Shown here in pieces: positions 51,301 through 59,566 of a stretch of 64,000 nt of DNA. The notes under the pieces were generated by a model. It had not been told where the DNA came from, searched no databases, and saw only the letters and a list, made by a program, of their open reading frames with translations. The DNA is from Hallella mizrahii (lineage in GTDB: Bacteria > Bacteroidota > Bacteroidia > Bacteroidales > Bacteroidaceae). Every line of letters starts with the position of its first letter. The first letter of the stretch is position 1. The stretch covers positions 1 through 64,000 of the forward strand of contig NZ_VUNG01000001.1 of the NCBI RefSeq assembly GCF_009695775.1, written 5' to 3'. The position numbers and the translations under genes are program-made.

Positions 51301-53876
51301 GTTGGTCGGCCATCGGACTCTATGGCTATCAGAACTATCGTGCCTATAATGTGCGCGACCTCAGCTTCAGTCACTTCGACCCCGCTATGGAGGGCATCTT
51401 CAATCCTTACTTGACAGTTAGTACCATGCTGATGTCCACCAACCAGCTCCACGTTCGCGGAGCCAAGATGGCCTTACTACAAAAATCACGTGCCACCAGC
51501 CTGGCAGACAACAACGTTGCTTTAGCTGCTGCGCCGGAGGCTGCCATTGGCGAAGTTGACCACGATGAAGCACAACAGAAAGAAAGCGCTCCTACATCTA
51601 AAGCCAGCACACCAGCAGCTCTGCGTGACAACCTCAACGAGACCGCCTTCTTCTTCCCCAACCTCATGACCGATGCCAATGGCAACGTGAGTTTGACGTT
51701 CACCCTGCCCGAGAGCGTCACCACATGGCAGTTCATGGCCTTGGCTCACGACAAGGAAATGAACTACGGTCTGCGCAACGATGAGATTGTAGCCCAGAAA
51801 ACAGTGATGGTACAGCCCAACTTGCCGCGTTTCATCCGCGCCAACGACCAAGCACAAGCTACAGCACTCATCGCCAACACCAGCAACCGCAACGTCAGTG
51901 GACGTGCCCATCTGCAACTGCTTGACGCTGAAACCGAGCGTCTGCTCGCTGAGTGGGAGAAGCCGTTTACGGTAGAAGCCGGAAAGACGGTACCCGTAAC
52001 CTTTGACTTTGCCGGCAACCAACTGCCCACCGACGCCCGTCATGAAGGCCTGGTCATCGCCCGCGTCTTGGCTGATGGCAAGGGCTTCAGCGATGGTGAA
52101 CAGCACTACATGGCCGTCATGCCAAGCCAGGAATACGTCAGCAACACCCGTCCATTCACGCTCAGCGGATCCGGCAACACTTCCTTCGACCTCAGCCAGC
52201 TCTTCCCCAAGAAGGCCAAAGACTGCAAGCTGACCATCGAATACACCAATAATCCCGCCTGGCTGATGGTTCAGGCTCTGCCTACCGTGGCCAATCCCAA
52301 CAGCCGCGACGCACTCTCTCTGGCCGCGGCCCTCTACGCCAACACCATCGCACGCAGCATTGTCAACGCCGATCCAGCCATCGGCAAGACACTGAAGCTC
52401 TGGCAACAGGAAACCGGCAAGGAGACTTCTCTCACCAGCAGCCTGCAAACCAACGAGGAGCTCAAGAGTCTTGCACTCTCCGAGACGCCTTGGGTAGCTG
52501 ACGCTGAAAGCGAGACCGCACAGAAACAACAGCTCGTCAACTATCTCGACAGCACACAGATCGATTACCGTCTCAGCAACTTCACCGACCAGCTCCGCAA
52601 GCTGCAGCTCTCCGACGGCTCGTTTGCCTGGTGGCCGGGCATGCCGGGCAGCGCTTACATGACCATGAGCATTGCCGAAACGCTTACCCGTCTCAACACC
52701 ATGACCGGTGCCTCAAAGGAAGTGAACGACATGGTCAAGCGATCCTTCCCCTTCCTTGACAAGTACATCGCCGAAGAAGTTGCCGAACTGAAAAAAGCCG
52801 AGAAGAAAGGAGCAAAGCATCTCGCACCGAGTGAGACGGCTTGTCACTATCTCTATACCTGTGCCCTGGCCAACCGTCAGCGCACAGCCGACATGAGCTA
52901 TCTCGTAGGTCTGTTGCAGAAAATGCCGACAGCACTGACCATCTACGGCAAGGCTGGTGCAGCAGTCATCCTCAGTCAGTATGGTCAGAGCCAGCGGGCT
53001 AAGGAGTATCTCCAAAGTCTGAAGGAATACACTGTCTATAAAGAGGAGATGGGGCGTTACTTCGACACGCCGCAGGCTCTCTACAGTTGGTGCGACTACC
53101 GCATCCCCTCGCAGGTAGCAGCCATCGAAGCCCTGAAACGCCTGCAGCCCTCTGATACCAAGACCATAGAAGAGATGCAGCGCTGGCTCTTGCAGGAGAA
53201 ACGCACCACGGGGTGGTCGACACCTCTCAACACCGTCGATGCCGTCTATGCCTTCCTTACCAACGACAAGGGCAAAGCACAATTGTCGCTCCTTGCTCCG
53301 CAGACGCAAAAAACAACTTTCTCTGTCGACGGTCAGGCGATGACGATGCCTAAGGCTACAGCCGGACTCGGATATGTCAAGACCACCATTGACCAAGCTG
53401 CCAACAGCAAGACGCTGACCATCGACAAGCCTGCTGCCGGCACTTCCTGGGGCGCACTCTATGCCCAGTACTGGCAGACTGCCACTGAGACGGAAGCCTC
53501 GGGCAGCGGCATGACCGTCAAGCGTGAGATCCTCCACGACGGCAAGACGCTGAAGGTAGGCGACAAGGTGCGCGTGCGCATCACGATTGTTGCTGACCGC
53601 GACTACGATTTTGTGGCTGTCCAGGACAAGCGTGCGGCCTGCCTGCAGCCGGTCCGTCAGCTCAGCGGCTACTATGGTGGCTACTACTTGGCTCCGCAGG
53701 ACAATGTGACGAATTACTATTTCAACACACTCTCCAAGGGCAAGCACGTCATCGAGACCGAGTACTATGTCGACCGCGCCGGCTCTTACACGACGGGCAC
53801 TTGCACGGTGCAGTGTGCCTACAGTCCGGCCTTCAGCGCCCGTGACAAAGCCCAGAAGATCATCTGTGGGCAATAG
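48363..53876 (+). CDS. Alpha-2-macroglobulin family protein without thioester
   Basis: This 1837-residue protein has a signal peptide (1-19, ending MYAD), a helical N-terminal region (about 20-270), macroglobulin-like beta domains, an MG2 domain (about 495-590, SLYRPGQTLHATAIAYN), a flexible Ala/Glu/Gln/Lys-rich stretch at about 1049-1088 where a bait region would lie, an A2M domain (about 1090, NETAFFFPNLMTDANGNVSLTF), a helical cyclase-like region (about 1294-1600) and a final macroglobulin domain. No CxEQ thioester motif is found where it would be expected. Such proteins are thought to trap proteases in the periplasm or on the surface. The next gene encodes a DUF1573 protein. Confidence 0.9.
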   Translation: MKKIVCVLAALALSASMYADSFTSLWKQVTTARQKDLPKTELQCLDQIVRKARQEKAYGQLLKAKWMEVETQSRVAPDSLEVMRQRLETDYSLLTDPTLRAVYAAALGKAYQGSSDKDSQAKEKLWFGRAMANPDLLAKHKCEDYEPAIVEGIDSKIFYGDLLHVIGLEAKDYKTLHDYYAKQGNRPAACLTALWMQQAKGQQTDCALRKSKCVQCLDSLMNAYQDLRECGEIAIARYNAMSQASDVTAEHRVNFINYALSRWGDWQRMNVLRNALEELQAPSFSINAGDGVLLPNQERLVRINSIRNINTLTLKVYRLNLNGDTKLNPNNKRDYERIAKLIFPGEIQSVTRQYYGQPAWKESTDSIRLKALPVGVYLIETTTSNASIDPQRTLLRVSDLSVLHQPQPGKAIRFVTVNATTGKPIAGAHLRFFNYDGNTQKTLQTLTTDRNGEAVLHYGDKRPNYFVAYTNDDKALPIQNVYDNFYYWNNKREHHNISLFTDRSLYRPGQTLHATAIAYNVNDSTMKSAVEGGKAITLTLRDANGKEVSRQNVTTDDFGTASADFALPQHGLTGAFSLTASSENSSIGYASVHVEQYKRPTFQIDFDKYTQTYQAGDTLRVHGVAKTYSGVPVQGGKVVYTVRRSPMLWWYRTVSGETTLLTDSTVTADDGSFTVKLPMTYPDNIDLNQRFGYRITAETKVTSLSGETQEATTTMPLTNRTAILSSTLPKQSLRDSLKTFLFSCKNMSGESIKASVSYRFNNGAWATAQTDTPIYIYRKLAPGEHHLEAICQGDTLRSDIVVFTYSDRHPATTTHDWYYLSSHQFTEGNPIYLQVGSSDKDVHVFYTVFASDKIIKQGQGTLSNEVKTEKIQYKPEYGDALTLALAWVKDGKCYTHYDVLSRPEPDKQLHLTWKTFRDKLVPGQKETWTLQVTNAKAKPAKAQLLAAMYDKSLDAIYPHNWNFSLDFASSMLSAQWNTSRWSAIGLYGYQNYRAYNVRDLSFSHFDPAMEGIFNPYLTVSTMLMSTNQLHVRGAKMALLQKSRATSLADNNVALAAAPEAAIGEVDHDEAQQKESAPTSKASTPAALRDNLNETAFFFPNLMTDANGNVSLTFTLPESVTTWQFMALAHDKEMNYGLRNDEIVAQKTVMVQPNLPRFIRANDQAQATALIANTSNRNVSGRAHLQLLDAETERLLAEWEKPFTVEAGKTVPVTFDFAGNQLPTDARHEGLVIARVLADGKGFSDGEQHYMAVMPSQEYVSNTRPFTLSGSGNTSFDLSQLFPKKAKDCKLTIEYTNNPAWLMVQALPTVANPNSRDALSLAAALYANTIARSIVNADPAIGKTLKLWQQETGKETSLTSSLQTNEELKSLALSETPWVADAESETAQKQQLVNYLDSTQIDYRLSNFTDQLRKLQLSDGSFAWWPGMPGSAYMTMSIAETLTRLNTMTGASKEVNDMVKRSFPFLDKYIAEEVAELKKAEKKGAKHLAPSETACHYLYTCALANRQRTADMSYLVGLLQKMPTALTIYGKAGAAVILSQYGQSQRAKEYLQSLKEYTVYKEEMGRYFDTPQALYSWCDYRIPSQVAAIEALKRLQPSDTKTIEEMQRWLLQEKRTTGWSTPLNTVDAVYAFLTNDKGKAQLSLLAPQTQKTTFSVDGQAMTMPKATAGLGYVKTTIDQAANSKTLTIDKPAAGTSWGALYAQYWQTATETEASGSGMTVKREILHDGKTLKVGDKVRVRITIVADRDYDFVAVQDKRAACLQPVRQLSGYYGGYYLAPQDNVTNYYFNTLSKGKHVIETEYYVDRAGSYTTGTCTVQCAYSPAFSARDKAQKIICGQ

Positions 53877-53913
53877 ACAAGACACCATAGAGGCTTTAGA
53901 AGCCATAGAGGCG

Positions 53914-53980
53914 ATAAAACTATAGAAGCTATAGGAAGCTATAGACTCTATAGACTCTATAGAAGCTATAGACTCTATAA
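53914..53980. repeat. Degenerate tandem repeat after the A2M gene
   Basis: The stretch is built from short alternating units CTATAGAAG and CTATAGACT, with a period of about 10-14 nt, and contains self-complementary CTATAG steps. Diverged copies (TAGAAGCCATAGAGG) extend to about 53886. It fills most of the 130-bp gap before the DUF1573 gene. Confidence 0.75.
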
Positions 53981-54006
53981 AAAACTATATAAAGAAGAAA
54001 CCAAGC

Positions 54007-55173
54007 ATGAACGCTAAGAAATTGTTTATCCAGCATATCACTCCCCTCTCCTTTGGAGAGGGGTCGGGGGAGAGGCTCTCTCCCTCCTATAGAGAGGGGC
54101 TGGGGGTGAGGCTCTTGGGTAAAGCTCTCCTCCTCCCCATGCTCTTCCTCCCCCTTTCTCTCTCCGCCCAGCATCTTTCTACAGAAAGCGCCGACATCGA
54201 CTGCGGCCAGGTGCTCTTCGGCCATCCCGTGACCGCCGTCTACGAGATGCGCAACAGTGGCAACCTGCCGCTGACCATCCGCGCTGTGCGCACCAGTTGC
54301 GGCTGCACCACCGTTGACTGGCCTGCAACAGCCATCGCCGCAGGCAAAAACTTCCAGATCACCGTCCGCTACGATGCCCAGACCATGGGACATTTCGACA
54401 AGCAGATAGGCATAGAAAGCAATGCCGCCGACACGACAATGGTGCTTTCTCTGCACGGCGTCGTCGTTCCATCACTGGCCACCTTTGTAGGAACATACGA
54501 TTACCAAATCGGTGACTTGAGACTCGACCGCAACAATGTGGAATTCGACGACGTGAACCGAGGGGACAAACCCATCCAACAGATACACATCATCAATAAA
54601 GGAAAGCAAACCCTGCAACCCGTGGTCATGCACCTGCCCAGCTATCTCAAGGCTGAGGTGAAGCCGACCCAACTGGCTCCCGGACACAGCGGCGTGGTGA
54701 CGCTGATGCTCGACTCAAGGGCCATCCGAGGCTTTGGACTCACGCAATCATCCGTCTACCTCGGCATGCTCCCCGGCGACAAAGTAGCGCCGGACAAGGA
54801 AATTTCCATCTCGGCCGTCATCCTCCCCGACTTCGACCACCTCACCGATGCCCAGCGCGCCAATGCGCCAAAGATGGTTCTCAGTGACGAGAAGATTGAT
54901 CTTGGACGCTTTGACGGCAAGGACAAGAAGAAAGGAGTACTCGAAATCACCAATACCGGAAAAAGTACCCTCAAGGTGCGCTCCCTCCAGATGTTCACCA
55001 CAGGCCTCGAGGTGGCGCTGAACAAAACGCAGATCGAGCCCGGTGAGACCGCAAAACTCAAGGTCACCGCCTATGCCAAACAGCTGCGCACAGCACGCTC
55101 CAAGCCTCGCATACTGATGATCACCAACGATCCCAACCAGACGAAAGTCATCCTCAACGTCAACGTAGAATAA
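54007..55173 (+). CDS. DUF1573 domain protein with repeat-derived N-terminus
   Basis: From this ATG the product has 388 residues. Residues about 55-150 form a DUF1573 domain with the typical FGHPVTAVYEMRNSGNLPLTI and VRTSCGCTTVDWP, followed by further Ig-like domains ending TNDPNQTKVILNVNVE. The first 36 residues are mostly encoded by two copies of a dispersed GC-rich repeat (54043-54113), giving TPLSFGEGSGERL and REGLGVRL in frame. A hydrophobic signal segment (GKALLLPMLFLPLSLSAQ) comes only after it. A TTG at 54115 or the ATG near 54139 may be the real start. Exported; function unknown. Confidence 0.78.
   Translation: MNAKKLFIQHITPLSFGEGSGERLSPSYREGLGVRLLGKALLLPMLFLPLSLSAQHLSTESADIDCGQVLFGHPVTAVYEMRNSGNLPLTIRAVRTSCGCTTVDWPATAIAAGKNFQITVRYDAQTMGHFDKQIGIESNAADTTMVLSLHGVVVPSLATFVGTYDYQIGDLRLDRNNVEFDDVNRGDKPIQQIHIINKGKQTLQPVVMHLPSYLKAEVKPTQLAPGHSGVVTLMLDSRAIRGFGLTQSSVYLGMLPGDKVAPDKEISISAVILPDFDHLTDAQRANAPKMVLSDEKIDLGRFDGKDKKKGVLEITNTGKSTLKVRSLQMFTTGLEVALNKTQIEPGETAKLKVTAYAKQLRTARSKPRILMITNDPNQTKVILNVNVE
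54043..54113. repeat. Two tandem copies of a dispersed GC-rich repeat
   Basis: Copy one (54043-54077) and copy two (54077-54113) share the pattern CTCTCC...GGAGAGGGG followed by a G-rich part and GAGGCT. Each contains a short hairpin (CCCCTCTCC/GGAGAGGGG in copy one). In Bacteroidota such repeats often occur between genes and give LSFGEG-type peptides when translated. Confidence 0.75.
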
Positions 55174-55185
55174 CCAGCAACACAG

Positions 55186-56043
55186 ATGAACCTCAAAATA
55201 GAAATAGATGCCGGCAGCGGCTTTTGCTTCGGCGTGACCACTGCCATCCGCAAAGCGGAAGAAGAACTGGCAGCGGGCAAGACGCTCTACTGCCTCGGCG
55301 ACATTGTTCACAATGGCATGGAGGTGGAACGACTCCACAATCAGGGCCTCGTCACCATTGATCACGAACAACTCAAACAACTCCATCACGCCAAGGTGCT
55401 GCTCCGTGCCCACGGTGAGCCACCCTCCACCTACGAGATCGCCCGGCAAAACGACATTGAGATCATCGATGCCACATGTCCCGTGGTCCTCGCCCTCCAG
55501 CGTCGCATCAAGAAGCAATACGACAACGATCCGTCGGCCCAAATCGTGATCTTCGGCAAAAACGGACACGCTGAGGTCCTCGGACTCGTAGGCCAGACGG
55601 CCCAGCACGCCATTGTCATCGAGAAATTCGACGACGTGAAGCATCTCGACTTCAACCGCAATATCTATCTCTACTCGCAGACGACGAAAAGTCTCGACGA
55701 GTTCCACCGCATCATCGACTACATCCAAAGCCACATCGCCCCCACGGCGACCTTCCGCAGCTTTGACACCATCTGCCGTCAGGTGGCCAACCGCATGCCC
55801 AACATCGCCGAGTTTGCCAAGCACCACGATGTCATCCTCTTCGTCAGCGGCCGCAAGAGCAGCAACGGCAAGGTGCTCTTCAACGAGTGCCTCACCGTCA
55901 ACGCCAACAGCCACCAGGTCGAGAGTCCCGAGGAAATCGACTTTAAATGGTTTGACAACGCTGAAACCGTAGGCATCTGTGGAGCCACTAGTACGCCAAA
56001 ATGGCTGATGGAGCAATGCAGAGATGCCATTTTGTCATACTAA
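55186..56043 (+). CDS. ispH: 4-hydroxy-3-methylbut-2-enyl diphosphate reductase
   Basis: The 285-residue iron-sulfur enzyme makes IPP and DMAPP in the last step of the MEP pathway. The three cluster cysteines are Cys14 (GSGFCFGV), Cys98 (DATCPVV) and Cys197 (DTICRQV). Other family marks are YCLGDIVHNGMEVERL, LRAHGEPPSTYEIA and FVSGRKSSNGKVLFNEC. The length matches the short bacterial form. It lies 12 bp after the DUF1573 gene and 71 bp before clpB. Confidence 0.95.
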   Translation: MNLKIEIDAGSGFCFGVTTAIRKAEEELAAGKTLYCLGDIVHNGMEVERLHNQGLVTIDHEQLKQLHHAKVLLRAHGEPPSTYEIARQNDIEIIDATCPVVLALQRRIKKQYDNDPSAQIVIFGKNGHAEVLGLVGQTAQHAIVIEKFDDVKHLDFNRNIYLYSQTTKSLDEFHRIIDYIQSHIAPTATFRSFDTICRQVANRMPNIAEFAKHHDVILFVSGRKSSNGKVLFNECLTVNANSHQVESPEEIDFKWFDNAETVGICGATSTPKWLMEQCRDAILSY

Positions 56044-56114
56044 TCTCATAGGGCACATCATTTGAGAATGTCGTGTTAGAAAATAAAAATAACAAATAAG
56101 AAAGGAGTAACAAC

Positions 56115-58703
56115 ATGACATTTGACAAATTTACAATCAAGGCGCAGGAAGCCGTGCAGGAAGCAGTCAACACAGCTCAGCAAGCCGGACAGCAAGCCAT
56201 CGAGCCGGTGCACTTGCTGCAAGGCATCCTGGTGAAAAGCCGCGATGTCACCAACTTCATCTTTCAGAAGTTAGGTGTCAACGCCATGCAGATTGAAAAG
56301 CTCGTACAAGAGGAGTTGAAACATCTCCCACGCGTGGAAGGTGGGCAACCCTATTTCTCCAACGACACCAACAAAGTGCTGGAGCGTGCCATCGCAGACT
56401 CGCAGAAGATGGGCGACGAGTTCGTCAGCGTGGAGCCTATCCTCTTGGCTTTACTGGAGGTAAACACCACAGTGAGCCGCATTCTCAAGGATGCGGGCTG
56501 CACAGAACAGGAGATGAAGAAGGCCATCGACGAATTGCGCCAGGGTCAGAAAGTGCAAAGTGCCAGTGGTGACGAGAACTATCAGGCTCTCTCGAAATAC
56601 GCCCGTAACCTCATCGACGCTGCCCGACAGGGCAAACTCGACCCGGTCATCGGACGTGACGAGGAGATTCGCCGTGTACTGCAGATTCTTTCTCGCCGTA
56701 CCAAGAACAATCCTATTCTGATCGGTGAACCTGGTACCGGTAAGACGGCTATCGTCGAGGGACTTGCCGAACGTATTGTGCGCGGCGATGTTCCCGAAAA
56801 TCTGAAGAACAAACAGCTCTACTCGCTCGACATGGGTGCCCTCGTCGCCGGCGCCAAGTACAAAGGTGAGTTTGAGGAACGACTCAAGAGCGTCATCAAA
56901 GAGGTGACCAACGCTCAAGGCAACATCATTCTCTTCATCGACGAGATCCACACTTTGGTGGGTGCCGGCGGTGGCGAGGGTGCCATGGATGCCGCCAACA
57001 TCCTCAAGCCGGCACTGGCCCGTGGTGAGCTGCGTGCCATTGGTGCCACGACACTCAACGAGTATCAGAAGTACTTCGAGAAGGACAAGGCACTGGAGCG
57101 CCGCTTCCAGACCGTCATGGTCAACGAGCCTGACGAGGTCGACGCCATCTCTATCCTGCGTGGATTGAAGGAGCGCTATGAGAACCACCACAAGGTTCGT
57201 ATCACCGACGATGCCTGCATCGCAGCCGTGAAACTCTCGGAGCGCTATATCTCTGACCGTTTCCTCCCCGATAAGGCCATCGACCTGATGGATGAGGCTG
57301 CCGCCAAGCTGCGTATGGAACGCGACTCAGTGCCGGAGGAGCTCGACGAGATCACCCGCCACTTGAAGCAACTCGAAATTGAGCGCGAGGCCATCAAGCG
57401 CGAAAACGATACCGACAAGATCCAGCAACTCGACAAGGAGATTGCCGAGCTGAAGGAGAAAGAGCATCAGTTCAGGGCTAAATGGGAAGCCGAAAAAGGG
57501 CTCGTCAACAAGATCCAGCAAGACAAGCAGGAGATCGAGAACCTGAAGTTCGAGGCCGACAAAGCCGAGCGCGAGGGCGACTACGGCAAAGTGGCTGAGA
57601 TCCGCTACGGCAAGCTGAAGGAGTTGCAGGACGACATCAAGAAGATCCAAGAGCAACTCAAGTCGACCCAGGGCGGTGAGGCCATGGTGCGCGAGGAGGT
57701 TACTGCCGACGACATCGCCGAGGTGGTGAGCCGCTGGACAGGCATACCCGTGACACGAATGATGCAGAGCGAGCGTGAGAAACTGCTCCATCTCGAGGAG
57801 GAACTTCACAAGCGTGTCGTCGGTCAGGACGAAGCCATCCAGGCTGTTGCCGACGCTGTGCGCCGCAGCCGTGCCGGACTGCAAGATCCGAAACGCCCGA
57901 TCGCATCGTTCATCTTCCTCGGTACGACCGGTACGGGTAAGACTGAACTCGCCAAGGCTTTGGCTGAGTATCTCTTCAACGACGAGAATATGATGACGCG
58001 AATCGATATGAGTGAATATCAGGAAAAGTTCAGCGTCACCCGTCTCATCGGTGCACCTCCGGGGTACGTCGGCTACGATGAGGGTGGTCAACTGACTGAG
58101 GCTGTGCGTCGGAAACCCTACAGCGTGGTGCTCTTCGATGAGATCGAAAAGGCTCATCCCGATGTTTTCAACATCCTGTTGCAGGTACTCGACGATGGCC
58201 GTCTGACTGATAACAAAGGCCGCACGGTCAACTTCAAGAACACGATCATCATCATGACGTCGAACCTCGGCAGCCAGTACATCCAGCAACGTTTCGAGAA
58301 TCTCAATGACAGCAACCGTAAGGAGGTCATTGACGACACGAAGAAAAACGTGATGGAGATGCTCAAGAAGACCATCCGCCCCGAGTTCCTGAACCGTATC
58401 GACGACATCATCATGTTCCTGCCACTAACGCAGACTCAGATAGCACAGGTGGTGACGTTGCAGATGAACCGCGTTAAGAAGATGCTCGAACCACAAGGCT
58501 TCGAGTTGAAGTGGACACCCGCAGCCATCGACTACCTTGCTAAGGTCGGTTACGATCCGGAGTTTGGTGCCCGTCCTGTGAAGCGTGCCATCCAGGACTA
58601 CGTGCTCAACGACCTCTCGAAGAAGATTCTCGCAGAGGAAGTAAAGCGCGACAAGCCCATCATCGTCGATGCCAACGGCGCTGGCATGCAGTTTAGAAAC
58701 TAA
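56115..58703 (+). CDS. clpB: ATP-dependent disaggregase ClpB
   Basis: This 862-residue AAA+ protein dissolves protein aggregates with DnaK. Domains in order: Clp N domain (about 1-145), first ATPase (Walker A GEPGTGKT near 205, Walker [10 protein letters not shown] near 273), a coiled-coil middle domain (about 400-525, Glu/Lys/Gln-rich), second ATPase (Walker [15 protein letters not shown] near 605, Walker [13 protein letters not shown] near 673) and the C-terminal domain. The middle domain identifies it as ClpB rather than ClpA or ClpC. No HrcA-type CIRCE operator is visible upstream. Confidence 0.96.
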   Translation: MTFDKFTIKAQEAVQEAVNTAQQAGQQAIEPVHLLQGILVKSRDVTNFIFQKLGVNAMQIEKLVQEELKHLPRVEGGQPYFSNDTNKVLERAIADSQKMGDEFVSVEPILLALLEVNTTVSRILKDAGCTEQEMKKAIDELRQGQKVQSASGDENYQALSKYARNLIDAARQGKLDPVIGRDEEIRRVLQILSRRTKNNPILIGEPGTGKTAIVEGLAERIVRGDVPENLKNKQLYSLDMGALVAGAKYKGEFEERLKSVIKEVTNAQGNIILFIDEIHTLVGAGGGEGAMDAANILKPALARGELRAIGATTLNEYQKYFEKDKALERRFQTVMVNEPDEVDAISILRGLKERYENHHKVRITDDACIAAVKLSERYISDRFLPDKAIDLMDEAAAKLRMERDSVPEELDEITRHLKQLEIEREAIKRENDTDKIQQLDKEIAELKEKEHQFRAKWEAEKGLVNKIQQDKQEIENLKFEADKAEREGDYGKVAEIRYGKLKELQDDIKKIQEQLKSTQGGEAMVREEVTADDIAEVVSRWTGIPVTRMMQSEREKLLHLEEELHKRVVGQDEAIQAVADAVRRSRAGLQDPKRPIASFIFLGTTGTGKTELAKALAEYLFNDENMMTRIDMSEYQEKFSVTRLIGAPPGYVGYDEGGQLTEAVRRKPYSVVLFDEIEKAHPDVFNILLQVLDDGRLTDNKGRTVNFKNTIIIMTSNLGSQYIQQRFENLNDSNRKEVIDDTKKNVMEMLKKTIRPEFLNRIDDIIMFLPLTQTQIAQVVTLQMNRVKKMLEPQGFELKWTPAAIDYLAKVGYDPEFGARPVKRAIQDYVLNDLSKKILAEEVKRDKPIIVDANGAGMQFRN

Positions 58704-58749
58704 GGCAGAAGGCTGAGGCAACACCCAGCTTTCCAATCCTATACCTTTA

Positions 58750-58789
58750 AGCCGGCTCTTTCCCGCGAAGGAAAGAGCCGGCTTTTTTT
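58750..58789 (+). terminator. Strong intrinsic terminator of clpB
   Basis: Arms 58750-58763 and 58770-58783 pair perfectly over 14 bp (AGCCGGCTCTTTCC) with loop CGCGAA, followed by T7. It lies 46 nt after the clpB stop codon. Confidence 0.95.
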
Positions 58790-58910
58790 GTTTTTCTACG
58801 CAATCCGAACTGTCGTCAGCCAATTATCTGTCTGAAAATTTGCATATCTCAAACGTTATGATTACTTTTGCGAAACGAGTGGAAAAACGCTTTGAAAAGA
58901 TGAGCTCGCC

Positions 58911-59006
58911 GAGATGACGAAAAATTCTCTAGAGAATTTTGGCTCAAAAAGGTGAGATGACCTGATAAAAGTACCGTTTTGACGAAAAATTTTCTAGAGA
59001 ATTTTT
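58911..59006. repeat. Two related palindromic repeats in the clpB-HU gap
   Basis: The 451-bp gap 58704-59154 has no supported gene. Besides the clpB terminator it holds a perfect 20-bp palindrome centred on CTCTAGAG (58921-58940) and a second one with one wobble (58985-59006), both preceded by GACGAAAAATT. GTGAGATGACC lies between them at 58952-58962, as it does near the 42-bp palindrome at 30746-30787. The T runs after both suggest they could terminate transcription in either direction. Confidence 0.7.
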
Positions 59007-59154
59007 TAGACGCTAATAGCACGCTGATAATCAACAAGTTGCACATCGCCTATCAGAAAAGCTTTCACTCGCTGAGACACGGAGGCGCTCGCCAACATGA
59101 CGAAGCCCGGAAGAAAGAAATAAACGTAAAACAAATTTACCGAATATTGAATCT

Positions 59155-59544
59155 ATGGAATACAAGATTGTCAAAGAGACACATCCTACGCTCAAGAACT
59201 ACGGCAAATACAAGGCTGTAGCTATGCACTACAAGACTGTCACGCCCGAGGAGATCGCTGACGAGATCGAGCGAAACTGCTCGGCAAAGAAGTCCGACGT
59301 GGACTTGGTGATGGCTGAGTTCACCGACACGTTGGTGCGACACCTCAAAGACGGCGACCGCGTGCGTATCCCGGGACTGGGACTGGCTAAGCTGGAGATC
59401 GACAGCGAAAAGGTCGCCAGTCCGCAGGCATTCCGCTCCACGCAGCACATCCATGGCGTGAAGCTCCATCTGCTGCCCGAGAGCAAACAGGGCATGCAGG
59501 AACTCTATAAGGACATCAAATACACAAGAGCAAAGACAAAATAA
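59155..59544 (+). CDS. HU-like DNA-binding protein
   Basis: The 129-residue protein fits the Bacteroidota HU-like group, longer than true HU: AVAMHYKTVTPEEIADEIERNC at the start, then MAEFTDTLVRHLKDGDRVRIPGLGLAKLEIDSE, matching the HU helix pair and beta arm. It probably binds DNA non-specifically; a special role is not known. It is followed by the OPT transporter gene after 22 bp, perhaps in one transcript. Confidence 0.8.
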   Translation: MEYKIVKETHPTLKNYGKYKAVAMHYKTVTPEEIADEIERNCSAKKSDVDLVMAEFTDTLVRHLKDGDRVRIPGLGLAKLEIDSEKVASPQAFRSTQHIHGVKLHLLPESKQGMQELYKDIKYTRAKTK

Positions 59545-59566
59545 AAACTAACAATCAACAATACAC

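Noticed and set aside
50247..51452. 401-codon open frame opposite the alpha-2-macroglobulin gene
   Set aside because: No domain is visible, and the plus-strand frame is continuous with known domains.
53929..54456. 175-codon minus-strand frame containing PQPLSIGGRE and PRPLSKGEG
   Set aside because: These peptides come from translating the dispersed GC-rich repeat; the rest is antisense to DUF1573.
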